From Gracilariopsis chorda (taxonomy: Eukaryota; Rhodophyta; Florideophyceae; Gracilariales; Gracilariaceae): 64,000 nucleotides of DNA. Shown here piece after piece: positions 21,394-30,902 of the stretch (position 1 is the stretch's first letter; each line of letters opens with the position of its first letter). The position numbers were made by a program, and so were the translations under genes. The notes under the pieces were generated by a model, which did no database searches, was not told the DNA's origin, and saw nothing but the letters and a program-made list of their open reading frames with translations. Location: NCBI GenBank assembly GCA_003194525.1, contig NBIV01000040.1, positions 329,213 to 393,212 on the forward strand, written 5' to 3'.

Positions 21394-22935
21394 GTCGTTG
21401 CCTTTTGACCATATCCATCCAGAGAAGTCCGTGTTGTAACTCTAGTCCTTGAGGTGAGCGATGAGTTGGCTGGATTCGAATATTTTTGGTGATCAAGCAG
21501 TCGCTCCTTTTGTAACAGGGTGTTATGCCCAGCTTCCGTAGATTTCAAGATGGGGGTATCGAGCAACTTAACGATCGTAATGGTCATTTGTGCGATCTTG
21601 ACGTCGGCGGAAACGAGATCTTTGCCTACTGTCGGGGCATTTTAGGTATTTTGTGTGTTTTTCTAACTTGAGACCCTTGTCTCCTGCAATTAGTTCTTTC
21701 TTTCTTAACTCATCTGTAGTGCAATGTGCATTTCTTCCCAATTGGCACTTAAGTTGCCTATAATATTGCGGAAGAAGCATGAAGTCTTTCGCGAAGCCGT
21801 TCTTTGTACTACTGCATCGCGCGTCTTCCACCATCCACAACAGATAGCCACACTTGGAACGGATTCGCTAGTGAACGGGAATACTACCACGCTTTCAGTG
21901 ATCGACGTATATTATTAACGAGAAAATCGTCAAACTGCACGAATCCCGTGTGCACGATAGAGCCTTATTGCCGATGGATGTCTGTGTTCTCGGACCTGAA
22001 CGAATTTGCTAACGGTCACTGTCAAGTTTAACAGCGACAAAGCAACGTTAGTCGAAAATTCTTCCACAAATCGGCTCCTAAAGGGTCATGGCGGGCTCGT
22101 AGTAGTGCTGCTTTGAGGAGTGCCTCCCTCTGCTTCGTGCCACCCCATACCACGTGGTACACTTTTAGGGAGGGATTTCAAGAGCGACCGACGCTTCCTC
22201 ACTGCTAGCTAGAGCAAGGGAGGTCTGGCGCACTTTGCTGCTCATTGATTTCATTCTACGCAACTGAGTGGACCATTGTGGTAACACCCAATCCAAATCG
22301 ATCCACAGCGCCAAATCCCTATTACCAAGCTTTTGTAAAGGAATATGATGCTTTTCATCAAAGCTTTCGATGCGTCTTTCAGTACTGCCCCACTCTAAAT
22401 CGTGCCCATTGTTGTCGTCTGGTACGAAGGGTTACCAACGGGAAAGGGTGGCACTATTGCGGATAGAATCTTAGCGATCCACCGCTACTCACCTGTTTCT
22501 ACTTGATTACCTGTGGAGTAAGTATTATAGGTTGCCGGGGTTCTTAGCAAACCCCCGCGCTACGAGGATTTAATGTATGCGTGTTCGTAAAAGAGAGAGA
22601 GAGAGATTACCTGTGGTATGTAGCTAGAGCCCTCAATGATATGTATTCTCAGCTTGGGATGCCGTTTTGATTTTTCCTATTACAACGGAAAGAAAAGAGA
22701 ACTCAAATAACCTGGCGAATAGAGCTATTCGTATTCAATAGACACTGTAGTTCTGAGTGTTTTTTTTATGTGCCACGATTCCCACGTGGGCTGTTCATCG
22801 GCCGCCGTCGACGTCCATGTCCTCTCTGTTGACGATTACTTCAGGCAGACGGTGGCTTCTCCGCAATTTCATCTCAGGCGCCATCCCCAGCAGGCCCATC
22901 CACTTTTTCCTGCGTGGTCAATCTTCCGTAAAGAA
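21394..22935. other. Intergenic interval, sulfotransferase to RPL35
   Basis: No supported gene. It contains a dispersed repeat at 22515-22599 and a GA microsatellite (about 22592-22605). The last 150 bases are the promoter and leader of RPL35. Confidence 0.5.
22515..22599 (+). repeat. Dispersed repeat, copy 1
   Basis: About 85 bp that recurs inverted at 50191-50276 with few differences. Landmarks are TATTATAGGTTGC, TTCTTAGCAAACCCCCGCG, and TGTATGCGTGTTC followed by a GA-rich end. Sequence outside this stretch differs between copies. Confidence 0.85.
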
Positions 22936-23313
22936 ATGGCGCGCGAGTCAACCAAGACTAGCGATCTTCGCACCAAGACAAAGGCAGATCTGGAGAAGGA
23001 GGCCGAAGATCTGCGCATCGAACTTGGCCAACTTCGGGTTGCCAAGGTGACTGGAGGACCGGCTTCCAAGCTTTCCAAAATCCGCGAGGTCCGCAAGTCT
23101 ATTGCGCGCGTTTTGACTGTGCTCACAGCCCAAAAGAGGGAGGCTCTGAAGGACCACTACAAGGGCAAGAAATTCAAGCCGCTGGATCTCCGTCCGAAGA
23201 AAACTCGTGCTATTCGTCGACGACTAACCAAGGAGCAATTGGCGAAGAAGACATACAAAGCACAAAAGATGGCGAAAGCTTTCCCTATGCGCAAGTACGC
23301 TGTGAGAGCATAG
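22936..23313 (+). CDS. RPL35: Cytosolic 60S ribosomal protein L35 (uL29)
   Basis: 125 aa, close to the usual 123 aa. ATG 22936 was chosen because the family begins a few residues before the LR.K...L helix. The frame continues upstream to 22768 but that part is not L35-like. Family signatures are [52 protein letters not shown] and the C-terminus [10 protein letters not shown]. It is a component of the large ribosomal subunit near the peptide exit tunnel, where signal recognition particle docks. Pyrimidine-rich sequence precedes the start. An intron just before the coding start (acceptor CTCAG near 22873) is possible but unproven. Convergent with the aminotransferase gene. Confidence 0.97.
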   Translation: MARESTKTSDLRTKTKADLEKEAEDLRIELGQLRVAKVTGGPASKLSKIREVRKSIARVLTVLTAQKREALKDHYKGKKFKPLDLRPKKTRAIRRRLTKEQLAKKTYKAQKMAKAFPMRKYAVRA

Positions 23314-23635
23314 CTCGTTTGGCGTTCGCGAATCGCCAGCTCGAATGTCATTTAGTTTGGAACTTGCATCGAAGTGCACTATCTCTACTTGCGGAAGACG
23401 TTTCTCGCGGTGATCACGACTGCGTTTCGCCGAGTTTCACACCAACCTGCAGTTTGCAACGTAGCGATCAACGTAAAAAGTCATCTATGTTTTACACGAG
23501 CCCAGCATACTTTTTCTTTGCATAGTACCTGATAGCCATTCGAGCAATACTAACACAAGAAGTGCTAGGTGGTACTAAGCTGATTATAGGTGTTACACTG
23601 TGTGATATACAGACAGATATTGCTCTCAAGATTCA

Positions 23636-25086
23636 TTACCGAAGCCGCCTTGATGCTTCTTTCAGCACGTGATCAGGATGACAGAACGCAAAGCGAATGA
23701 AGTCCTTTGACAAGGCACTTTCGCCCACGAGTTCTGGCTTCACGAAAGCTGATATAGGAATTGTCGTAACTCCCTTTTGCACAACTAATCTGCGCGAAAT
23801 GTTGTAATCTGATCGATCTACAGTTCCCGGATCGATTTGAAGCTTTCCTTCCTTCACAAGTTCCTGAACTTTTTCAGGCACACCAGTCTTTTCCTTAAGT
23901 GGATGGCCGTCGGGTACCCTCGCGCATATATAGAAAGCTCCTTGCGGCACAATCGGCTCTAATCCAGCAGCACGAATCACTTCCACCAAAAAGTCTCGCT
24001 TCTTGCGATACACGTCACATATCCAGTCAAAGTAAGTACTGAAATTGTCGTACGGAGCTTGAGAGAGCTCTAATGCTTCAGCCGCTGCAGCTTGACCCAT
24101 GTGATTCGTGCAGAACACGACAAACTGTTGAGCTATTTGTAAGTCTCTGATGAGATTGTGAGGTCCAACAACCCAGCCAATTTTTGTACCGGTCGAACTG
24201 AAAGTCTTTCCAAAACTGTATATGCTAAGCGTTCTGTCGAACGCATTCTCAGACACCGATGCAAATGGAACATGTTCTCCCTCGAAAACCAAATGCTCGT
24301 ACACTTCATCAGACATAACTATGCACGACGGCGCTTTCCTATCGAGTACATCGGCAATCTCTATGAGCTCGTCGCGGGAGAACACCTTGCCCAAAGGATT
24401 GTGCGGGGTGTTCAAAACGAACATTCGAGTTTTCTCTGTCACAGCGTTTTCTAAATCCTCAAGATCAACACACAAATCATTGGCCGTTGCAATCGCTCCG
24501 TTTGACCGGGAGCGAAATGGAATGTAGACCGGTGTAGCACCTGCCATTTGTACCGCAGCCGTATACATATCAAAGGCAGGTTCGATGAGGATCGCCTCAT
24601 CACCTTCTTGAAGCAGTGCTGTACATGCAAGGCTAATTGCTTGTGACGCGCCCACGGTAACGACAATTTCAGTGGCCGGATCGATCTTGCGAGATTTCAT
24701 TGTGGAAGGCAGAACCTTGGGTGCATACTGACGAGCAATTTGCTCTACTAAAACGGGGGCACCGGCGGAACGAGCGTACTGGCAATACGAATCGTCCTGA
24801 CACGCTTTCACCAAAGCCTTCTTCACAAACGGAGGGGATGCCCAGCCTGGAGCTCCTTGACCTGCATTGAGGAATAAGTTTTTGAGTTGAAGAAAGGGTT
24901 AGAGTGATGACGCCAGCTCCACATGCAGACGTGAATGTTTTCAATTCGTGGCGGTGTGTTTGAAAACCTACCAAGGTTGACCGAGGAGGTTAGCTTAGAC
25001 AGAGGTGTAAACTCCAACCAAACTGAAGGACCTGCGAACGGACGCATTCGCAAAGCGCGTGGTGGCTGACGAAAGCCTCCTGCCAT
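23636..25086 (-). CDS. Class I PLP aminotransferase, kynurenine/glutamine aminotransferase type
   Basis: Two exons: 25086-24972 and 24861-23636, 446 aa. The 110-bp intron (24971-24862; donor G|GTAGGT, acceptor GCAG) splits the conserved NLGQG motif; joining restores VNLGQGAPGWASPPFVKKA. The first ATG in frame is 25086; the frame upstream to 25149 starts only with TTG. Signatures are VTVGASQAIS, NTPHNPLGKVF, DEVYEHL, and the PLP lysine in SFGKTFSSTGTKIGW (about Lys257). These match kynurenine aminotransferase/cysteine-S-conjugate beta-lyase/glutamine transaminase K enzymes. The exact substrate cannot be told from sequence. No clear organelle targeting peptide, though the N-terminus is somewhat basic. 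Confidence 0.92.
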
Positions 25087-26117
25087 TGCGACACAGAAGT
25101 TGCGTCGAGAATAAGATGTATCTGATATCTGCGTATGATCTGGAAACAAGGCTCTATATATGTTTGGCTACATGCGGGACGGCTTGTGTGGAAGCCAAGA
25201 CTGGCAGTATCTCACGACGTCTTGACGTGTGATACTTGGGACTCCAAGTTGGGAGCTTGCCGCCAGTTGCTATAAAATAGTACGCTCCGTGTCTACGCAG
25301 TGGAAGTTTCGTTCATCGCTCAGCTGGAGGGATTCTTGTCGGTGCGAGACAGAGCAGGTGGCGGCATTCGGATTTCTGTCACTGTGTCACGGGCGGAGAG
25401 TTCGGGTGAAGGGGTGACGTACGTGACCCAGGTTCGGTTCGAAACGTGACCTGCGAAGATGGTCCATTGTACATGGTTACGGGGTTACCGTCAGTAACCC
25501 TTTCCGGTTGTTAATAGCCCTTACAATGGCAGTAACCTTGGGAATACAAATGTTTGTCCAATGTTCGAGAAACATACGATATTAGTTTCTAGTTTCATTA
25601 GAAGGTATAGGAAGAAGTTCATCAAGGTGGGCGCTTAGATATTTGATGAAAAGGATACCATTTTCATGATAGTCCACAGTCTTGGCCTCCCTTCCTCTCT
25701 TTCCGCACGATAGACTTCCACCCTTGGTAGTATTTTCGTCAGTTTTGTTTGAACACGTTGCTGCTAACAACGGTGTGCAACATTTGCACTCCACCTAATG
25801 ATGAGTCACAAAACTGGCAAGGACCCACAGAATTCGTTGCATATTTCGGATAAACCAATAGGATTCGAATGCAACGTGTCAGTGACGTGTATGTGTACAC
25901 GATGCGGATTCTGCCGGGCTCACCGTAGACCCACGGTTCCAGATGGAACTTTGCTAGTTGTGCCTTACACCATATGCGTCCAAAGACATGCTGAAAGATG
26001 CATGACAATCTTGCGCAGGCGATGTCTTTCCGTCGGAATGCCAACAGTTGCGGCTACAACCCTGTTTGCATCGGTAGGCGAAGAAATCACGTTTTTGTCG
26101 TTTCATGTACCCGCATC
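25087..26117. other. Divergent intergenic interval
   Basis: Shared upstream region of the aminotransferase (-) and the membrane protein (+). No gene recognised. Around 25470-25540 are GGTTAC/GTAACC inverted motifs that may be an old LTR relic. Confidence 0.4.
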
Positions 26118-26687
26118 ATGGATGGCAGATTGCGATCTCGCATCAAGGCTGTGGTTAGCCGCCTCACGTCCGCTGTTAACATCGCATACGGCATTATTCT
26201 CACACTAGTAGTACTCATTTCGTTAGCCTTGTCGTTCCTTCTTTATCACATCTATGCTCCACTCATTTTCGTCGCCCTTTTTATCGCCGTCCTCACAGTA
26301 CTCTACGCAAAGACCAAGAAGGAGCTTGCGGACGATGTCCTCGAACAAGTCGATGCGGCCGTGACCCCTCGTAAAGAGGATGACGGGGAAAGAACTCCGG
26401 ATCAGGAAAAGACCATTCTTCACCGTGTTCTTTACAAGGGCGTCGATGCCGTTCTATCAGCCGCCGCGGATTCGTTCATGATAGTCCCGGGCGTCATCGC
26501 GATGGCTGGCGTTATACTGCTCGTTATAGGGTATTATCCTGCTGGAGTGCTGGTTCTGTTTATCGCTGCATGCTTTCTGGCAGTTACTGGATGTTGCTGC
26601 TCTGTCGCCAAACGTATAGCCTACGCCTGGGTGGATAGCTGGTTGAACTCATCCAGCCCCGATGAGACTGCACCGCTGGTCTCTTAG
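26118..26687 (+). CDS. Small multi-pass membrane protein, unrecognised
   Basis: 189 aa from ATG 26118. An in-frame ATG at 25998 would add 40 residues that look non-conserved. There are four hydrophobic segments in two pairs: roughly residues 20-40 and 44-62, then 118-138 and 142-165. They are separated by a charged loop with KTKKELADDVLEQVD and EDDGERTPDQEK. The Cys-rich stretch GCCCS follows the last segment and could be acylated. The tail ends in acidic/polar residues and APLVS. The paired-hairpin arrangement is reticulon- or PRA1-like in outline, but no family signature was recognised. Confidence 0.6.
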   Translation: MDGRLRSRIKAVVSRLTSAVNIAYGIILTLVVLISLALSFLLYHIYAPLIFVALFIAVLTVLYAKTKKELADDVLEQVDAAVTPRKEDDGERTPDQEKTILHRVLYKGVDAVLSAAADSFMIVPGVIAMAGVILLVIGYYPAGVLVLFIAACFLAVTGCCCSVAKRIAYAWVDSWLNSSSPDETAPLVS

Positions 26688-27221
26688 AACTTCTAAGAGC
26701 GCTAGAATATCTTCATCATGTCGAATCCTGAAATGCTAGTCGAAATGCATCCGTAAGCACCGATACAATTCAACGCTTCAATAACGTCATAGAATGGTTA
26801 CCTGCTTTCTGGGATAGAGAGGAGGACATTTGATCGTGACGGTCACTGGTAACAGAAGTAACCCCGCTAAAGGGTACCCTTCGAGTCCCTAGTACCGGTT
26901 CATAGTCGCCTTGATGGAACAGCAATAGCGCAGTGCGTGATACGGTTCTAGCGCGAAGGCTGAGTCACGTATAGTGGGAGGGTATAGAAACCGCGGAGCA
27001 TCGAAGAAGCGCTGCGTCCCATGCTTAGGGCATACCGCATTCTGTCGCCTGTACAAATGTTTCGAATTCTGCGTTGTCTTTTAAAGACGAGTGGATTAGC
27101 AAGCGAGTCCGCATCTGAATCAGTAGCTTGAAACAGTAGCCATTGGAGGTAGAGGTTTACTCCAAAAATTCATACGTTCAAGTAGAAACGGCGGGACGGT
27201 TTCGATGAGGTTTTATAGCGG
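26688..27221. other. Intergenic interval
   Basis: Nothing supported. ACCCC...GGGT-type inverted motifs near 26860-26890 resemble the micro-hairpins of element B. Confidence 0.4.
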
Positions 27222-27638
27222 TCACTGGGAAACGTAAGAGACTGCAAGAACCCGGATGAATACTCCCACAACGAAAGCCACCAGCTTTTGTTTGTAGAAG
27301 CGTGAAGGAATCGAGTCTATGTTGTGAACTGCACGTATGGGTCCACCTAGCTCGATGTGAAGTTCAGAACGATTCACGGAAAGTGTGGCGTGAAGGATAC
27401 GAGGCACACCAGATGAACCCATTTCCTCTTCAAGTCCTGTTCCAAATCCCGCAACCCCACCATCTCGAAACATAAGTATCTGCAATTGTCACGGACACAG
27501 GTAATTCGAAGAAGAGTGCGTAGGAAACGCGCACGTTGCGAAGCCCACAATTTTATTAGACTTGCTACTACGTTAACTTACAAGGAAGACATCAAAGACA
27601 CAACAATATACACATAAAGCCGGGGCTACAACTGCCAT
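27222..27638 (-). CDS. Possible two-exon gene, 104-aa membrane-associated protein
   Basis: Proposed exons 27638-27582 and 27479-27222, joined by a 102-bp intron (donor CTT|GTAAGT, acceptor GCAG, CTAAT-like branch site). Splicing joins two frames in phase 0. Exon 1 encodes a hydrophobic, Cys-containing start (MAVVAPALCVYCCVFDVFL) that looks like a signal anchor. Exon 2 has a Gly-rich acidic stretch and ends with a hydrophobic segment (KLVAFVVGVFIRVLAV). The intron matches the size and signals of the proven host introns. No family was recognised, so this rests on splice signals and frame only. Confidence 0.45.
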
Positions 27639-28217
27639 TTTCGGAAGCGTCAGCATAACCCTCTGTTTTCAACATTCCGATTTGCGGTCAACTTCCCGTA
27701 CAGAGAGCAGTTCTTGCTCGCAACAGGTTCAGGGGTACATATAGCGCAACGCGGTAATCGTAGAAGCGTTCTACATTTAGGTCCGGACATACGAACACCA
27801 TATTCCGCGACGTGAGTTCGAACCACAAAAGCGCACCAGAGGCGAAAAAGGCGTGTATGGAGAGAACTGTGCGGAAAGAGATACAAAGCTGAAGGAATGC
27901 TACATGAGAAAGCTGTTTTCATGCCGCCCGCATTCTCCACATACCCTCCCACGCACTTCAAAAAGCTGTTAATACTATAATTCATTCACATGTTTCTCGA
28001 CTGGGCCAGATGTCGAAAAGCGATCCATGTCAACGAAGGAAAACGAGCGTGTTGAAATTACTAGGATACAAAAAGAAATAGATGCACACACATGAAGATG
28101 TCCACAACATGCCACGGTCTTGTTGTAAAATAACAAACAATTCATGGAAGGTCCATGTAGGAATAACCTTACGTTCCAAGTCCACGAAATCATTACATCT
28201 TGGTGGACCGATTCCAT
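27639..28217. other. Intergenic interval
   Basis: Nothing clearly coding; a minus-strand frame of 111 codons (27985-27650) has no recognisable content. Confidence 0.4.
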
Positions 28218-30902
28218 TCATCGAGCCATCATGAACACCCTTCCCATCGCCTGAATTCCGTGTGCCCTCTCACTCAAGACCTGATGTCTCGAGATTGCTG
28301 CCTCACCATGAGCGAGTGGAGGAAGAGGCCGGACCAATTGCGCTTCGATGCGCTCCTGATCTCGAAGTCTGTCACTCTTTTCGCGACCTTCTCTGCTGAG
28401 ATATGATCCAATCCTCCTTCGATACTTGTGTTTATCGGGCAATGGGACGTCTGAAGCGAGCGGAGGGGAGAAGATGTCACTCTCTGCCACGAGATCGCGA
28501 CCAGAAAGCACAATCAGCAACACGTCTTCCAGAGTGGTTTCTATATCAATAATGGAGATCTTCCACATCATATCAATGGCATTCTCAGCCATTTCCACAG
28601 CAATTTTCTTCGCCTCTTCCTCCGAGATAAACCTGTGATCTCTTCCAGATCGCATCACACGATCATGCAGTTTCTTCTGTTTATCCATCACACGACTGGC
28701 AGCACTCATAGCCTTATGATGTGATGCGAACTTGTGAGAGCGCATGGAGGCCTTGCGCATGACTGCCGAGATATTAAAAGGACGACTTTTGTCCAACAAA
28801 TGTGTCGAGTGTTGCACGTATACATTGCCAACAGTTTGAAGCAAGTGGGGCCCGAAACTGGCTTCTCGCAACTTGTGCATCATGTGATGTGTATTGCTGA
28901 GAAAGCCTTTCTTATCGCCATCGACCCACGGTTTGAGGAACTTGACCATCTCTAAGGCGAGCTTTCCGACCCGAGAGCGCTGAATACTGCTGAGTACGTC
29001 TTCAGTGGGTGTATTGCCGGTATCGTCCACGTTGCAGGCGAGACTTGCGACTTGCAGCTCACCAATGAGATGAACAAATTGATCAGAGCCGAATACCATA
29101 GCAAACAAAGTAGAGTGGTCAATATTACTCACACTGTTCTTCACCAAACCTCGGTCTCCATAGCGATCGTACACAGCGCGCGACTCCGGGTCAGACAAAA
29201 CGCGATAAGCCTCTGCAAGTTTCTGAAACTTGTAGGTAGCCTGTTCATCTCCTGCATTCTTGTCCGGGTGGTACTTTCTAGCCAATTGATAATAACTCTT
29301 CTTGATCATAGCTTCTGTGGCATCTCGCGGAACCTGCAAAAGCTCGTATAATTCCTTTCGACTCGTGAGAGATGAGCTTGAGGCGTCGGTATGATTGGAA
29401 TTGAAAGCATCATTAGAAGAAGAGGGTATACCATTACTCTCCGCCTTGGTAGAAGCGGAAGCGGAGGCGGAAGCGGAGGCGGAAGCGGAGGCTGCAGCGG
29501 ATGCAGAAGCGGATGCCGAAGCGGATGCAGAAGCGGATGCGAACGAATTAGACTTGACAAAGGCTCCCGTGGGACCCATTGAAGCGGCCCGTTGGTCAAA
29601 GCCTGAGAGTGAAGCAGCCAGATGACTGAAGGATGCGGTCTCAGCGGTAGGATTGGTACTGATGCGTTCCGAGGTAGCGCTCCTAGATGAATTTCTGGAG
29701 AAGCGCAAACCGGTCATGGAGCGCGAGTCATCTGAACGGTGTGCACCGGGACGGTTTGCAGAGCGATTTCTGGAGGATAAGCGGCTGATATTTCTGGAGA
29801 TGCGCGATCTCGGTTGGGGGAGGTTGGAGAGTTGGGGAGGGGGAGGGGGCGTTTGTTCCAACTGAGAGGGGGATTGAAACGAGGTAGAGGTGGGGGGTTC
29901 AGAATCGGACTCGGCTCCCTCCTGGTCAATAACGTATTGAGAATCTCTGACGGCGTCGATGAGGGCTTTGGCGCGGGGACAATAATTGAGGCCGCGTTCA
30001 AAAGTGGCTTTCGCACGGGCTGGGCATGCATTTTGTAGGTGGGCGTTTCCGAGGGTGAACCATGCGAGCTCGGATTGGGGCTGGAGTTCGACGGCTTGAC
30101 GGGCATCGGTAATTGCGGCATCGAAGGATGGGCGCTGGTCGGACTCGATGGCGTGGGCGAGGTGAGCTTGGCTTCTCGCGATGAGGGCGCGGAGATGGAT
30201 GTGGGAGGGGGCGGGGGGATGTGCTTGAATGACGGAGGTGCAATGTTGTACAGCGCGTTGGTACTGTGCCACTTGTAGGGCTTCGGCGGCGAGGATGAGA
30301 GTTTGCTCGAAGGGGTTTTCAGAGGGTGAGGTGGGGGAGTGGGAGCGAGTGGTGGTGGATTTGGCGTTGGTCGTTGCGGTTGCGGATGCGTCGTGGGCGG
30401 GGATAGTGGAGGGGGAGGAGGAGGAGGAGGTGGTGGTGGTTTGAGGGGAAGTGGGGCGATTTAGACTGTGAGCATGGTGAACTTGTACATTTTGTGAGGG
30501 GGTTTGGGGAGACGGGGAGGAGGGAGCAGGTGGTTCTGCGAGAATGGCTTCGGCGACAAGGCGAAGGGCGGCGTCGAAGGGGCACTGCGCAAGGGCTTGG
30601 TGCAAAATTCGGGTGGCGGCTTGCATGTCTGCGGAGGCGTGGTACGCTGAGAAGAGGGCGAGCCAGACGGCGGGGAGTTGCGGAGCGGCACTGACGGCGC
30701 TGGCGGCGTCGCGAAGAGCGTGGGCTAAATGCTGTGAGGAGGAGCGGTTGCCGTGGGTGGAGAGTTGGTGCTGACGCATGTGAAGGGAGTGACGTTGTAA
30801 CAAGTGGAACACTTGGGCGGGATGAGCGGGTGGTAAACTGGAGATAAGGGAATCGAGTTGACGGATTTGAGCGCGGGGGGAGGAGGGGGCGGGCGTTGCC
30901 AT
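28218..30902 (-). CDS. TPR + J-domain + DnaJ-X co-chaperone
   Basis: 894 aa from ATG 30902; the frame upstream to 31073 begins with GTG and is low-complexity. The N-terminal third (to about 330) has TPR-like helical repeats (WLALFSAYHASADMQAA, AWFTLGNAHLQNACPARA). A Ser/Pro-rich linker contains an Ala-Ser dipeptide run (about residues 458-490, 29530-29450). The J domain (about 516-585) starts ELYELLQVPRDAT and carries the HPD motif (ARKYHPDKNAG), so it can stimulate Hsp70 ATPase. The last 300 residues resemble the DnaJ-X domain found after J domains in plant and fungal proteins (Caj1/Djp1 type). Location is unknown; no membrane segment or signal is visible. Confidence 0.85.
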   Translation of the reverse strand: MATPAPSSPRAQIRQLDSLISSLPPAHPAQVFHLLQRHSLHMRQHQLSTHGNRSSSQHLAHALRDAASAVSAAPQLPAVWLALFSAYHASADMQAATRILHQALAQCPFDAALRLVAEAILAEPPAPSSPSPQTPSQNVQVHHAHSLNRPTSPQTTTTSSSSSPSTIPAHDASATATTNAKSTTTRSHSPTSPSENPFEQTLILAAEALQVAQYQRAVQHCTSVIQAHPPAPSHIHLRALIARSQAHLAHAIESDQRPSFDAAITDARQAVELQPQSELAWFTLGNAHLQNACPARAKATFERGLNYCPRAKALIDAVRDSQYVIDQEGAESDSEPPTSTSFQSPSQLEQTPPPPPQLSNLPQPRSRISRNISRLSSRNRSANRPGAHRSDDSRSMTGLRFSRNSSRSATSERISTNPTAETASFSHLAASLSGFDQRAASMGPTGAFVKSNSFASASASASASASASAAASASASASASASASTKAESNGIPSSSNDAFNSNHTDASSSSLTSRKELYELLQVPRDATEAMIKKSYYQLARKYHPDKNAGDEQATYKFQKLAEAYRVLSDPESRAVYDRYGDRGLVKNSVSNIDHSTLFAMVFGSDQFVHLIGELQVASLACNVDDTGNTPTEDVLSSIQRSRVGKLALEMVKFLKPWVDGDKKGFLSNTHHMMHKLREASFGPHLLQTVGNVYVQHSTHLLDKSRPFNISAVMRKASMRSHKFASHHKAMSAASRVMDKQKKLHDRVMRSGRDHRFISEEEAKKIAVEMAENAIDMMWKISIIDIETTLEDVLLIVLSGRDLVAESDIFSPPLASDVPLPDKHKYRRRIGSYLSREGREKSDRLRDQERIEAQLVRPLPPLAHGEAAISRHQVLSERAHGIQAMGRVFMMAR

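Noticed and set aside
24158-24527. Plus-strand frames over the aminotransferase gene.
   Set aside because: Antisense shadows; the minus-strand protein has full family motifs.
29306-29625. Plus- and minus-strand frames rich in Ala/Glu, Gly/Ser or Leu/Pro over the Ala-Ser repeat.
   Set aside because: They are shadows of the tandem repeat in the TPR/DnaJ gene.
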